From Parapedobacter composti (GTDB lineage: Bacteria; Bacteroidota; Bacteroidia; Sphingobacteriales; Sphingobacteriaceae): a stretch of 64,000 bases of DNA. The notes beneath the pieces were generated by a model. It was given only the letters and a program-made list of their open reading frames with translations, did not search any database and was not told the DNA's origin. The DNA is taken from NCBI RefSeq assembly GCF_900112315.1, contig NZ_FOLL01000001.1, positions 186,001 through 250,000 of the forward strand. Direction: 5' to 3'. Numbering within the stretch: position 1 is the stretch's first letter; the number at the start of each line of letters is the position of its first letter. Shown piece by piece: positions 26,872-36,659 of the stretch. The translations under genes were made by a program, and so were the position numbers.

Positions 26872-29800
26872 ATGAGAAGTAATGTTTTGTTCAGCGCAGC
26901 AGCGACTGCGTGTATGCTGCTTCTATTGATGGTCTCCGCGGCGCATGCCCAGGATATACAGGTGCAGGGTGTGGTGAAAGATCAAAGCGGACCGGTATCT
27001 GGCGTTACTGTGTCTGTTAAAGGTGGCGGCTCCCAATTGCTGACGGATGAGAATGGCCGTTATCGGGTAAATGTTTCTCCCAACGCCATACTGGTATTTT
27101 CTTCTATTGGCTATAAGCCGCAAGAAGTGCCATTGTTAGGTAGGAAACCCAATACGGCAGGTATATATGTGATTGATATTGACCTGACACAAGATGAGAG
27201 CGTATTGGATGAAGCGGTGGTTGTGGGTTTCGGTACACAGAAGAAAGCCAGTTTGGTAAGTTCCATCACCACGGTAAATCCCGGGGAATTGAGAGGACCA
27301 ACGAATAACTTAACGCAGATGATTGCCGGACGTATTGCGGGGGTCATCGCTTACCAGCAAAGCGGCGAACCTGGCGCCGATAATGCCGAATTTTTTATCC
27401 GAGGGTTAGGATCGTTCGGTGCGGGCAAGGTAGACCCCCTGATTTTGATTGACGGAGCGGAGTCTTCACCTACCGATCTCGCCCGGCTTCAACCCGATGA
27501 TATTGCTGCGTTTTCGGTACTGAAAGATGCGACGGCTGCAGCGGTATACGGCGCCCGCGGCGCCAACGGGGTTATTTTGGTAAATACCAAGTCGGGTGCG
27601 ATAGGCAAGACTGTATTCAGGTTCCGTGCTGAAAACAGGATGTCTTCCAATACGCGTAATTTTCAATTTGCAGATAATATTACCTATATGAAATTGGCCA
27701 ATGAGGCTGCTCTTACGCGTAATCCGCATGCTTTGCTGCCTTATACGCAGACGAAAATCGACCGCACCGCGGCGGGCGAAAATCCCTTACTTTATCCGAA
27801 CAATAACTGGATAGATCAATTGATTAAAGACTATACGTTCAATCAGGGATACAACATCAGTGCCAGCGGTGGCGGAGAACGGGCACGCTATTATGTGGCG
27901 GGTACTTATAACGTAGACAATGGTGTGCTGAAAGTAGACGGATTAAATAATTTCAACAACAATATAAAGCTCCTCAACTATTCGCTAAGGACCAAGTTTG
28001 ACATTAAACTTACGCCCAGTACGGACGTCACCGTAAACGTATATGGCCAGTTTGACGACTACAACGGCCCGGTGGGTGGCGTAGATGGCGATGGCAACCG
28101 CCTGCACGGCGGGCAGTTTATTTTCCAGCGGGCTATCTGGTCCAATCCGGTGAAGTTCCCTGCTGTTTATCCGGCTTCTTTTTCGCCCTATACGGAGCAT
28201 CCGTTGTTCGGTGGCGCGGAAACCGGTTTCGGAAGTACTACGCTACTCTCCAATCCCTATGCCGAGATGGTGCGGGGCTATGAGGTTTATAAAACATCCA
28301 CGATACAGCCTCAGCTTGAAATCAAGCAAGATTTGGGATCGCTACTTGAAGGGCTTTCGGCGCGGGCAATGGCTTATCTGCGACGGTACTCGCATTTCAA
28401 TGTAGCGCGGCAATACAACCCCTTCTACTACTCCTCATATCTCAATCCGGTGACCGGAGAGATTGAGCTAAGGGTGCTGAATGACGGGGGGCCAACCTCT
28501 ATTGGTACACCCGGATCGGAATACCTGAACTATGGCGAGGGTGATAAGACACTTGATTCGCGTATGTATATGGAGGCGGCGGTCAACTATTCCCAGCGGT
28601 TTGGCGACAAACACGATGTGTCCGGAATGCTCATCACGATCCTCTCGTCCTACCAGACGGGCAACGCAGGAAGCGTTCAATCGTCGTTGGAACAACGTAA
28701 CCAAGGGTTGTCAGGGCGTTTTACCTATGGGTATGACGACCGCTATCTGGCGGAGTTCAACTTCGGCTACAATGGTTCAGAGCGTTTCGCCAGTGGCTAC
28801 CGGTTCGGCTTCTTCCCTTCGTTCGGTTTGGCATATCGCATTGTCAACGAGAAATACTTTGAACCCCTGCGCAGCGTGGTAGATGATTTCAAGCTGAGGG
28901 CCACGTTCGGTTGGGTGGGCAATGATCAAATCGGCCGCAGAGAGGACCGCTTTTTCTACCTTTCTAATGTGAATCTCAACAATGGGTCTTATGGTGCTGC
29001 ATTCGGCGAGAATGGGCTATATTATCGCCCCGGCATTTCCATTTCCCGTTATGCCAATGAACGAATCACGTGGGAAAAGTCGCGGCAGATCAACTTAGGG
29101 TTGGATTTGACGCTGTTTAACCGTTCTACGGAAATCGTGTTGGATGCGTTCCATCAGCGTCGCTACAACATCCTTGAAACGCGCTCTTATCTCAGTGCCA
29201 CCATGGGGCTTATGGGCGAATATCCCCAAGCCAATACCGGAGAGGCCGAGAGCCGCGGGTTTGATGCGTTGATCAATTACAATAAGAGTTTTTCTCCGAA
29301 CTGGTGGGCGAGTTTACGTGGCAATTTTACCTATGCCACCAGCAATGTGGTGAAACGTGATGAATTGGACTATCCAGAGCACATGAGCTACCTCTACCGC
29401 GTGGGACATCCTATTAATCAAACATGGGGATACATCGCCGAGCGCTTGTTTGTGGACGATACCGAAGTGGCCAACGCCCCGCGGCAGTTCGGGACATATA
29501 TGGGCGGCGATATCAAATATCGCGATATGAATGGGGACGGCCAAATCACATCGACCGATATGGTGCCTATTGGGCATCCCACTGTACCCGAAATCATCTA
29601 TGGATTCGGGGGTACGGTAGGCTGGAAAAACTTTGATTTAAGCCTGATGTTTCAGGGGTCTGCCCGTTCGTCATTTTTTATTAATGCTGAAAATCTTTCG
29701 CCTTTTGTCATCAATGGCAGCGCCCAGAACGGACTACTTAAGGTCATTGCTGACAGCCATTGGTCTGAGGAAAATCGCGATCTATATGCGTTTTGGCCAC

Positions 29801-30075
29801 GGTTAAGCGAGCAATTTGTGCCCAATAATAACGTCACTTCTACTTGGTGGATGCGTGATGGTACATTCCTGCGGCTTAAGAACGCTGAGTTTGGCTATAA
29901 TGTGCCCCAGGAAACACTCTCGCGGTGGCGGCTGGGTGTACTCCGTGTGTACTTGAGCGGTACCAACCTGTGGGTGTGGAGCAAATTCAAGATGTGGGAT
30001 CCGGAGATGGGGGGCAAAGGGCTGGGGTATCCCATACAGCAGGTGTATAATATTGGATTACGTGTTGATTTTTGA
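26872..30075 (+). CDS. SusC-like TonB-dependent outer membrane transporter
   Basis: A 1067-residue protein with signal peptide (cleavage after AHAQ), a carboxypeptidase-regulatory-like domain (about 27-110, VQGVVKDQSGPVSGVTVSVKG), a TonB box region (VVVGFGTQKKASL), a plug domain (with AAVYGARGANGVILV) and a 22-strand barrel ending in aromatic GLRVDF. It imports oligosaccharides with its SusD partner, driven by TonB. No N-terminal anti-sigma-interacting extension is present, in agreement with control by the hybrid regulator. SusD follows after 39 bases. Confidence 0.95.
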   Translation: MRSNVLFSAAATACMLLLLMVSAAHAQDIQVQGVVKDQSGPVSGVTVSVKGGGSQLLTDENGRYRVNVSPNAILVFSSIGYKPQEVPLLGRKPNTAGIYVIDIDLTQDESVLDEAVVVGFGTQKKASLVSSITTVNPGELRGPTNNLTQMIAGRIAGVIAYQQSGEPGADNAEFFIRGLGSFGAGKVDPLILIDGAESSPTDLARLQPDDIAAFSVLKDATAAAVYGARGANGVILVNTKSGAIGKTVFRFRAENRMSSNTRNFQFADNITYMKLANEAALTRNPHALLPYTQTKIDRTAAGENPLLYPNNNWIDQLIKDYTFNQGYNISASGGGERARYYVAGTYNVDNGVLKVDGLNNFNNNIKLLNYSLRTKFDIKLTPSTDVTVNVYGQFDDYNGPVGGVDGDGNRLHGGQFIFQRAIWSNPVKFPAVYPASFSPYTEHPLFGGAETGFGSTTLLSNPYAEMVRGYEVYKTSTIQPQLEIKQDLGSLLEGLSARAMAYLRRYSHFNVARQYNPFYYSSYLNPVTGEIELRVLNDGGPTSIGTPGSEYLNYGEGDKTLDSRMYMEAAVNYSQRFGDKHDVSGMLITILSSYQTGNAGSVQSSLEQRNQGLSGRFTYGYDDRYLAEFNFGYNGSERFASGYRFGFFPSFGLAYRIVNEKYFEPLRSVVDDFKLRATFGWVGNDQIGRREDRFFYLSNVNLNNGSYGAAFGENGLYYRPGISISRYANERITWEKSRQINLGLDLTLFNRSTEIVLDAFHQRRYNILETRSYLSATMGLMGEYPQANTGEAESRGFDALINYNKSFSPNWWASLRGNFTYATSNVVKRDELDYPEHMSYLYRVGHPINQTWGYIAERLFVDDTEVANAPRQFGTYMGGDIKYRDMNGDGQITSTDMVPIGHPTVPEIIYGFGGTVGWKNFDLSLMFQGSARSSFFINAENLSPFVINGSAQNGLLKVIADSHWSEENRDLYAFWPRLSEQFVPNNNVTSTWWMRDGTFLRLKNAEFGYNVPQETLSRWRLGVLRVYLSGTNLWVWSKFKMWDPEMGGKGLGYPIQQVYNIGLRVDF

Positions 30076-30114
30076 TGCATGGCTATCCTAATTAAAATAT
30101 AAGGAGAATACAAG

Positions 30115-32034
30115 ATGAGACCAACGAGATATATCAGACTAAAATTCATGGCTCTTGCAATGGCCGCTACCCTCGTACTGGGGCAATCCTGCGATAGTTT
30201 CCTTGACGTTGTGCCTGACAATGTATCGACTATTGATCATGCCTTCAAACTGCGTAACGAGGCGGAAAAATACCTGTTCACGCTGTATAGCTACCTTCCC
30301 AGTGACGGCAGCGTAGAAGGGTGGACCAGCAATGTGGCAATGCTGGCAGGCGATGAGATCTGGATACCTTATCAGACCAGCCTGATGAGCGACGCTTTTG
30401 AAATCGCGAGAGGTAACCAACAGGTCTCCGGACCTTATGTGTCTATGTGGGCGAGGCTGTATGAGGCGATCCGGCATTGTAATATCTTTTTAGAAAATGT
30501 AAGCGATCTGACTAAGGTGCGCGACATCCGCGATGCTGAACGGCAACGTTGGTTGGGCGAAGCGGAGTTTCTGAAAGCCTATTACCATTACCTGTTGCTG
30601 CGGATGTATGGTCCTGTGCCGATTATCCGGCAGAACCTGGATATTGATGCCAGTAAAGAACAAGTGGCCGTGCCCCGTAATCCGGTGGATGAGTGCGTAG
30701 ACTATATCGTTGAGCTGTTGGATGCGTCAGTAGAAAAACTGCCCAATATCATTACAGATCGTACCCTGGAATTGGGTCGCCTCACAAGCCCGATAGCTCT
30801 GGCGGTAAAAGCAAAGGTATTACTCATGGCGGCCAGCCCCTTGTTCAACGGCAATCCTGATTATAGCAATTATCGCAATCACGATGGTACCCAACTGTTC
30901 AATCCGGCGGTAGACGGCAGCAAATGGGAGCGTGCGGCAGTAGCTGCCAAGGAAGCCATTGATGCGGCCGAACAGGCAGGCCATTTACTATTTAAAATGC
31001 CTCCTACTTCGTTCAGCTTGTCTGATACCACCATGCTGCAACTTGACCTCCGGCAAGCCGTAAGCGAACGGTGGAGTGTTGAACATGTATGGGCTAATCC
31101 CAACTCGCAGACAGCTAATCTGCAGATGCAGGCTATGCCGCCATTGAATGTGAATCATAACCACAACAATGCGCGCAAAATTCTATCGCCACCACTGAAG
31201 ATAGCCAGGCAGTTTTATACCCACAATGGTGTGCCTATCAATGAAGATAAAACATTGAGCTTCCTTGATGATACGGAATTACGAACGGCAACGCACGAAG
31301 AGCGTTTCTATATTGCCGAAGGTTTTCAGACGTCGCGTCTGCACTTCGACCGCGAACCCCGGTTTTATGCTAGTCTGGCTTTTGACGGTGCAGTGTGGTA
31401 TAAATACGACAGTCCCAGCAATTCGGATGAAAATACGTTTGTGGTACGGAGTAAACGTACGGACTATGCAGGAAGTACGCATGCATTTCATTTTAACATG
31501 ACTGGCTATTTCATTAAGAAGTTAGTTGACTGGAACCAAACGATGAGTAGTTCAGGCGCATCCTACCGGGGTTATCCCTGGCCGCAGATCCGCCTGGCTG
31601 ATCTGTATCTGATGTATGCCGAGGCGCTCAATGAAGCCTATGGGCCAGACCATACGGATGTGTTTGTATACTTAGATAAGGTGCGCGAACGGGCAGGCTT
31701 AAAAGGTGTGAAAGAATCGTGGACTGATTACTCCAATAATCCCTCGAAATTTACCACGCGCGACGGGTTGCGCGAAATCATTCATCAGGAAAGACTTATC
31801 GAGTTAGCTTTTGAAGGGCACCGTTTCTGGGATTTGCGGCGCTGGAAAAAGGCTGCGGCCTACTTAAATGCGCCCATTACGGGATGGAACATGCAGGGCG
31901 AGAACGCCAATTCGTATTATCAAGTTAACACGGTATGGCAGCAGCGTTTCATCGCGCCACGCGACTATTTTTGGCCACTTTCTGAAACCGCGGTTATCCA
32001 AAATGCAAAGTTGGTACAATCGCCGGGATGGTAA
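30115..32034 (+). CDS. SusD/RagB-like glycan-binding lipoprotein
   Basis: A 639-residue surface lipoprotein with signal peptide and lipobox (LGQSC). The N-terminal TPR-like SusD domain (CDSFLDVVPDN, RNEAEKYLFTLYSYLP) and the C-terminal RagB/SusD segments (LADLYLMYAEALNE, IIHQERLIELAFEGHRFWDLRRW) are typical. It caps the SusC channel and binds the glycan. The next lipoprotein gene begins 27 bases downstream. Confidence 0.95.
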   Translation: MRPTRYIRLKFMALAMAATLVLGQSCDSFLDVVPDNVSTIDHAFKLRNEAEKYLFTLYSYLPSDGSVEGWTSNVAMLAGDEIWIPYQTSLMSDAFEIARGNQQVSGPYVSMWARLYEAIRHCNIFLENVSDLTKVRDIRDAERQRWLGEAEFLKAYYHYLLLRMYGPVPIIRQNLDIDASKEQVAVPRNPVDECVDYIVELLDASVEKLPNIITDRTLELGRLTSPIALAVKAKVLLMAASPLFNGNPDYSNYRNHDGTQLFNPAVDGSKWERAAVAAKEAIDAAEQAGHLLFKMPPTSFSLSDTTMLQLDLRQAVSERWSVEHVWANPNSQTANLQMQAMPPLNVNHNHNNARKILSPPLKIARQFYTHNGVPINEDKTLSFLDDTELRTATHEERFYIAEGFQTSRLHFDREPRFYASLAFDGAVWYKYDSPSNSDENTFVVRSKRTDYAGSTHAFHFNMTGYFIKKLVDWNQTMSSSGASYRGYPWPQIRLADLYLMYAEALNEAYGPDHTDVFVYLDKVRERAGLKGVKESWTDYSNNPSKFTTRDGLREIIHQERLIELAFEGHRFWDLRRWKKAAAYLNAPITGWNMQGENANSYYQVNTVWQQRFIAPRDYFWPLSETAVIQNAKLVQSPGW

Positions 32035-32061
32035 TCAAGGTAAACTATAAATGTTAACGCA

Positions 32062-33273
32062 ATGAAAAAGCTATATATCCTATTTCTCTGCAGTACTTTG
32101 GCGGCTGGTATGATAAGCTGCGGCGAAGATGGCCTACGCACGCCGCTGGAAAAGAACAGCCAAGCGCCGGATCCGGTCACAAACGTGCATGTGGAAAATT
32201 TACCAGGCAAGGCTCGCATATCGTATACCGTGCCTGTACAGCAAGACCTGTTGTATGTTAAGGCCGTGTATAAGCTGGCAACGGGCAGGGCTATGGAGGT
32301 TAAGGCATCTTATTATGAAAATTCCCTGCTGGTGGAGGGGTTTGCTGATGAGGGGGAACACGAAGTGACCCTTTATGCTGTAAACCGGAGCGAAAAAGCA
32401 TCAGCTCCAGTGCCGGTCACTATCCGGCCCTTGGAAGCACCTATTTGGGAGGTGTACCGCAGCATGGAGGTTGGTCCGGCTTTCGGCGGAATACGTGTCA
32501 CGGCAGACAATCCCGAGCGGAGTGACTTGGCTATTTTAGTGATGCAGAAAAATGAGTACGGGGAATGGGATATCCACCCCAACAGTATTTACACGGCGAC
32601 CGATTCCATTGCCCATACATTGCGGGATGCAGCGCTCGATACCGTGGATCAGGCCTTCGCCTTCACCATCCGCGATAGGTGGCTCAACTATACGGATACG
32701 TTGTATGCGACCATAAAGCCGCTTTATGAGGTGGCGATCCCCAAATCGGGATATGCTGGGATGAACTTGCCCGGAGATGCGCCGCACCATCCATCTACTT
32801 CCATGCAAGGCATGTGGGATGGTAATATCATCGACTGGCCGAGCATATACATGACGCAGAACGCGCACCCCGGTATCCATGTCATTACCTTTGATATCGG
32901 GCGTTTGGCTAAACTGAGCCGGATCGTCATTTGGGATTATCCGGAGTATTTCAGTAGTGGCGGCTTCGGGCGGACGTACTACTATCTTGGAAACCTTAAA
33001 GAATTTGAGATCTGGGGTTCGGATAGTCCACCGTCAGACGGCAGTTTTGACAATTGGCACTTGCTGGGTCGTTACAATGCAGTAAAGCCGTCTGGATTAC
33101 CTTTCGGGCAACAGAACAACGAAGATTACCAGACGGCAAATGCCGGGTTCAGTTGGGATTTTGATGTAGCGGCCCCCAAAGTGCGGTATTTACGAATCCG
33201 CAGTACACGGAATTGGGGCGGAACCTCCTACATGGCGATTGCCGAGATACAGGTCTACGGTGATCCAAGATAA
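32062..33273 (+). CDS. Surface lipoprotein with DUF4959, DUF5126 and DUF5000-type domains
   Basis: A 403-residue lipoprotein (lipobox MISC, Cys20; the following GED is acidic, like a surface-export signal). Three beta-rich parts are visible: an FN3-like N-terminus (DUF4959), a middle DUF5126-like part and a C-terminal F5/8-type sandwich (DUF5000; ending YLRIRSTRNWGG...IAEIQVYGDPR). Proteins of this order sit directly after SusD in many Bacteroidota loci and are taken as surface glycan-binding proteins. Binding here is inferred from family and position. Confidence 0.85.
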   Translation: MKKLYILFLCSTLAAGMISCGEDGLRTPLEKNSQAPDPVTNVHVENLPGKARISYTVPVQQDLLYVKAVYKLATGRAMEVKASYYENSLLVEGFADEGEHEVTLYAVNRSEKASAPVPVTIRPLEAPIWEVYRSMEVGPAFGGIRVTADNPERSDLAILVMQKNEYGEWDIHPNSIYTATDSIAHTLRDAALDTVDQAFAFTIRDRWLNYTDTLYATIKPLYEVAIPKSGYAGMNLPGDAPHHPSTSMQGMWDGNIIDWPSIYMTQNAHPGIHVITFDIGRLAKLSRIVIWDYPEYFSSGGFGRTYYYLGNLKEFEIWGSDSPPSDGSFDNWHLLGRYNAVKPSGLPFGQQNNEDYQTANAGFSWDFDVAAPKVRYLRIRSTRNWGGTSYMAIAEIQVYGDPR

Positions 33274-33298
33274 GTTTTACAGTTAGCATGGCAAAATC

Positions 33299-34501
33299 AT
33301 GAAGAACATAACGATGATTGACCGCATAAAACAACTAACAGTTTTGTTGCTGGTGGCTGCAGGTACCTTGGCCTGCTCCAAGATGGACGAATATAAAAAA
33401 TACGTAGCGGATGGAGAGATCTCCTATACGGGCAAACTGGATTCCCTGAAAATCTATTCGGGTAGAAACCGTGTATTGGTGCAGGGCGTGCTACGCTCAG
33501 ACCCCAAAGTAAAGGAATGTCGTATCTATTGGAACGGGCGCAATGATTCGGTATCTGTACCGATAACCCGGACGCAAAGCGTCGACACCTTGCGTGTGCT
33601 TATTGAAAACATGGAGGAAAACGTGCATAATTTTGAGGTGGTTACTTTTGATGATGTGGGTAATAAGTCAATTACCGTATTTGGAACGGGTATTGTATAC
33701 GGAGCGCGTTTCCAAAACTCCCTGCTCAATAGACCCATCAATTTCTACGAGCTGTTTGCAGGAGATCTTTCCTTAACGCTTAATTACGGTAGGATGGATT
33801 TAACCAGTGGCGCCTTTGCCACAGAGATCCAGTATGAGGATCAGCAGGGCTTAAGTCACGAATACATGCTTTCAATTGATGAAAACGATTTGATATTGGA
33901 AAACTATCAGGTGGGCAGCAGTTTCCGCTACCGAACTAAGTTTTTGCCGGATACGTTATGTCTGGATACCTTTTATACGGCATTTACTGAAATAGCACCG
34001 AATGTGGTGTATTTTAAAAACATGACTTTTCCCTATCAGCGCGGCGCATGGGATGGCAGCCGCTGGGGGGTTCCGGCCGATTGGGTAACCAACGCACAGG
34101 TTCGGAATGCCGGAAATAACACCTATGGTGGGTATGAATTGCGGAACGGCAATGGTGTACTCTCCTTGGAAGGTGGCTGGGGGCTTCGTGCGGTAGTTGA
34201 CGGAAAGATTATGCAGACATCCAATCTGCCCCCGGGTGATTATCGCATTACCATATACGGTATTGAACGCGGTGCTGCCGGAAGTGTCCATTTTGCTGTG
34301 GCAGAAGGTACCGAACTGCCCAATGAGCAAAACTTAGCCACCCAAGCTATTACCTATGTTAACTGTGCCGCCAGTGGAACGTACAGTGTGGATTTTTCAC
34401 TTACGGAAATCACTCAGGTCACCGTTGGCTTCATAGGCAACATGCCTGATACCGGTTCTTGGTTTAAGGTAGCGGGCAATGTGGTTTTTGAAGTACTATA
34501 A
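33299..34501 (+). CDS. Surface lipoprotein with DUF4998 and DUF5013-type domains
   Basis: A 400-residue lipoprotein (lipobox LACS) with an N-terminal DUF4998-like region (CSKMDEYKKY...GEISYTGKLDSLKI) and a C-terminal DUF5013-like sandwich (about 255-400, with WVTNAQVRNAG and GGYELRNGNG). Such proteins pair with the DUF4959/DUF5000 type after SusCD and are thought to bind the polysaccharide. It lies 25 bases after the previous gene. No catalytic motif was seen. Confidence 0.82.
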   Translation: MKNITMIDRIKQLTVLLLVAAGTLACSKMDEYKKYVADGEISYTGKLDSLKIYSGRNRVLVQGVLRSDPKVKECRIYWNGRNDSVSVPITRTQSVDTLRVLIENMEENVHNFEVVTFDDVGNKSITVFGTGIVYGARFQNSLLNRPINFYELFAGDLSLTLNYGRMDLTSGAFATEIQYEDQQGLSHEYMLSIDENDLILENYQVGSSFRYRTKFLPDTLCLDTFYTAFTEIAPNVVYFKNMTFPYQRGAWDGSRWGVPADWVTNAQVRNAGNNTYGGYELRNGNGVLSLEGGWGLRAVVDGKIMQTSNLPPGDYRITIYGIERGAAGSVHFAVAEGTELPNEQNLATQAITYVNCAASGTYSVDFSLTEITQVTVGFIGNMPDTGSWFKVAGNVVFEVL

Positions 34502-34518
34502 AATACCGTAGTTAGAAA

Positions 34519-35775
34519 ATGATAAGAGTTTGTTCTTTCTATCTGGTTAATCGTTGTGCGTTACTGCTACTGTCGTTGGGAACGTATATCGTCGGCTGCA
34601 CCAATAAAGTATCCCAAAGCCCGACGGATGATGGGGAAGCGCCAGGTACAGTGGTAGCTGTACCGACATTGGCGAATCTTGGTTTCACGAATATTACAAC
34701 AACATCTGCCCGAGTTACATCAAACGTAACAGCGTCTGGAGGGAGTGGGGTTACAGCAAGGGGCGTTTGCTGGGCCTCCCATCCTGATCCGACCACGGAT
34801 GACGCCAAGGCCGAAGCTGTTACGGTTTCGGGGTCAGGCGCATTCACGGTGCATCTGGAAGGGCTTACGCAGGCAACAACCTATTACGTCAGGGCTTACG
34901 CCGTAAATTCCGCTGGTGTGGGGTACAGCGAAGAAGCTACGTTTACTACGGAAGCGGTGCAATCAGTTTCCTTCAAGAATAACCCGATGTTCATTATTGG
35001 CTCGTCACGTGCTGCTTATGATGCCGAAATCATCAGCAACGGCGGGGGAACGATCACTGAGCGGGGCATTTGTTGGGCGGCAAATCCAGATCCAACGGTA
35101 GATGGCCATAAGGTAGTTCACAGCAGTACGGGCGAAGGCCGGTACCGATGTGTCATTACCGGCCTAACTGAGCGCACCGACTATTACCTCCGTGCCTACG
35201 CGGTCAATGAAGACGGGGTAAGTTATGGGGAGAATATCCCGTTCCGGACCATTGCCAGGGGTAACATTACTTACACGTTCAATAAAGCTGCCAACCCGAC
35301 GGCAGAGCAGGTGGCAGCTTATGAGCGGTTGCAGGTAGCCATAGACAGTGCAGTATGGTATGCAAACAACTACACATCGGCCACGAAGCATGTTTGGGTT
35401 AACTACGATCCCAATGTGCCAACGGCTGACGCTAATAACGAAGGATGGATGCGCTTCGGCGCCAACGCGGGTTTCCAGAACCTGCGGACTATGCTGCATG
35501 AGATGAACCATACTTTTGGAACGGGTACTACCAACTGGTGGCGAAATACGGCTATTTCGGGAGGGAAGTACCAACTCCCACACGCCAATGCCGTGCTGAA
35601 ACTTATTACGGGCAACGAAGATGCCCAGCTTAATGCAGACAACCAGCATTGGTGGCCTTACGGGCTGAACCAAAATTCAGAGGTCACCTCCAGTTGGGAC
35701 TATGTGTACAATTGTTTGATTATAGAAGCTATGCGTAAAGACGGGTTGACCCATAGCGGTACATATCTGCCTTGA
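34519..35775 (+). CDS. Lipoprotein with two FN3-like repeats and a HExxH metallopeptidase-like domain
   Basis: A 418-residue lipoprotein (lipobox IVGC). Two repeats of about 95 residues, each with RGICWA/RGVCWA and TYYVRAYAVN or DYYLRAYAVN, form FN3-like spacers (about 45-250). The C-terminal domain (about 255-418) contains HEMNHTFGTGT, a HExxH zinc site at His327, Glu328 and His331, followed by an NWW segment and HWWPYGLNQNSE. A domain with the same HE-x-x-H-T-x-G-x-GT and H-[FW]-WPYGLN pattern is found in extracellular carbohydrate-associated proteins; I know no proven activity. It is 17 bases downstream of the DUF4998 gene, within the SusCD operon. It may cut a glycoprotein core or be a non-catalytic binding protein. 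Confidence 0.7.
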   Translation: MIRVCSFYLVNRCALLLLSLGTYIVGCTNKVSQSPTDDGEAPGTVVAVPTLANLGFTNITTTSARVTSNVTASGGSGVTARGVCWASHPDPTTDDAKAEAVTVSGSGAFTVHLEGLTQATTYYVRAYAVNSAGVGYSEEATFTTEAVQSVSFKNNPMFIIGSSRAAYDAEIISNGGGTITERGICWAANPDPTVDGHKVVHSSTGEGRYRCVITGLTERTDYYLRAYAVNEDGVSYGENIPFRTIARGNITYTFNKAANPTAEQVAAYERLQVAIDSAVWYANNYTSATKHVWVNYDPNVPTADANNEGWMRFGANAGFQNLRTMLHEMNHTFGTGTTNWWRNTAISGGKYQLPHANAVLKLITGNEDAQLNADNQHWWPYGLNQNSEVTSSWDYVYNCLIIEAMRKDGLTHSGTYLP

Positions 35776-35811
35776 TGAAGTTCTCAAGTATTTACTTTGC
35801 AGATTATAAAA

Positions 35812-36657
35812 ATGAATAATGTTATATACACTGTAGTGGCAGGCTTATTCTTGGCGGCCAGCTACGGAGCTGGGGCCTTGACCAAGCAACACAACGATGG
35901 CTATCAACTTGTCTGGTCAGATGAGTTTGATGGCGATGGTCCGGTAGATACTTCCCATTGGCGCTTTGAGAAAGGTTTTGTCAGGAACCAGGAAGATCAA
36001 TGGTATCAGGAAGAAAACGCATATCGTAAAGATGGCCTGCTCATTATCGAAGCACGCAAGGAAAGCAAGCCTAATCCCACATACAAAGCCGGCAGTACGC
36101 ACTGGGGCCAGGCGCGCAAGACGATTGCGTATACCGGGGCTTCCATCAATACGCGCGGCAAACATAGCTGGCAATACGGCCGGTTCGAAATGCGGGCTCG
36201 CATTCCCATTGGCGGTGGGCTATGGCCTGCATTCTGGACGCTCGGTGTTAAAGGTGAATGGCCTTCCAACGGCGAAATTGATATCATGGAATACTACCGG
36301 GGGATGATCCTGGCCAATATCGCCTGCGGCACGAGGGAGCGGTGGAAGGCAGAATGGTACAGCAAAACAATGCCGGTGGACTCGCTCGGTGGCGAGGCCT
36401 GGGCGGATGAGTTCCATGTTTGGCGGATGGATTGGGATGAAACGGAAATTGCCTTGTACGTGGATGATATGCTGATGAATCGTGTGCCCCTGGACCAATT
36501 GGTCAACAAGGATGGTACAGGATTCAACCCGTTCAAACAACCACATTATATCCTGTTGAATTTTGCGCTGGGCGGTATGAACGGAGGTAAGATAGACGAC
36601 AGCCTCCTGCCCGCGAAATACGAAATCGATTACGTAAGGGTTTACCAGAGAAAATAA
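35812..36657 (+). CDS. GH16 endo-glycanase (laminarinase/galactanase type)
   Basis: Start set at the ATG at 35812; the TTG at 35797 is less likely. The product is about 281 residues with a signal peptide and one GH16 jelly-roll domain. The catalytic motif GEIDIMEYY gives Glu155, Asp157 and Glu160, with the beta-bulge ExDxxE spacing. FEMRARIPIGGGLWPAFWTLG is typical of the GH16_3 group, which contains beta-1,3-glucanases and beta-1,3-galactanases. In a locus full of arabinosidases and galactosidases, an arabinogalactan backbone is a better guess than laminarin. The GH2 gene follows after 2 bases. Confidence 0.9.
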   Translation: MNNVIYTVVAGLFLAASYGAGALTKQHNDGYQLVWSDEFDGDGPVDTSHWRFEKGFVRNQEDQWYQEENAYRKDGLLIIEARKESKPNPTYKAGSTHWGQARKTIAYTGASINTRGKHSWQYGRFEMRARIPIGGGLWPAFWTLGVKGEWPSNGEIDIMEYYRGMILANIACGTRERWKAEWYSKTMPVDSLGGEAWADEFHVWRMDWDETEIALYVDDMLMNRVPLDQLVNKDGTGFNPFKQPHYILLNFALGGMNGGKIDDSLLPAKYEIDYVRVYQRK

Positions 36658-36659
36658 TC

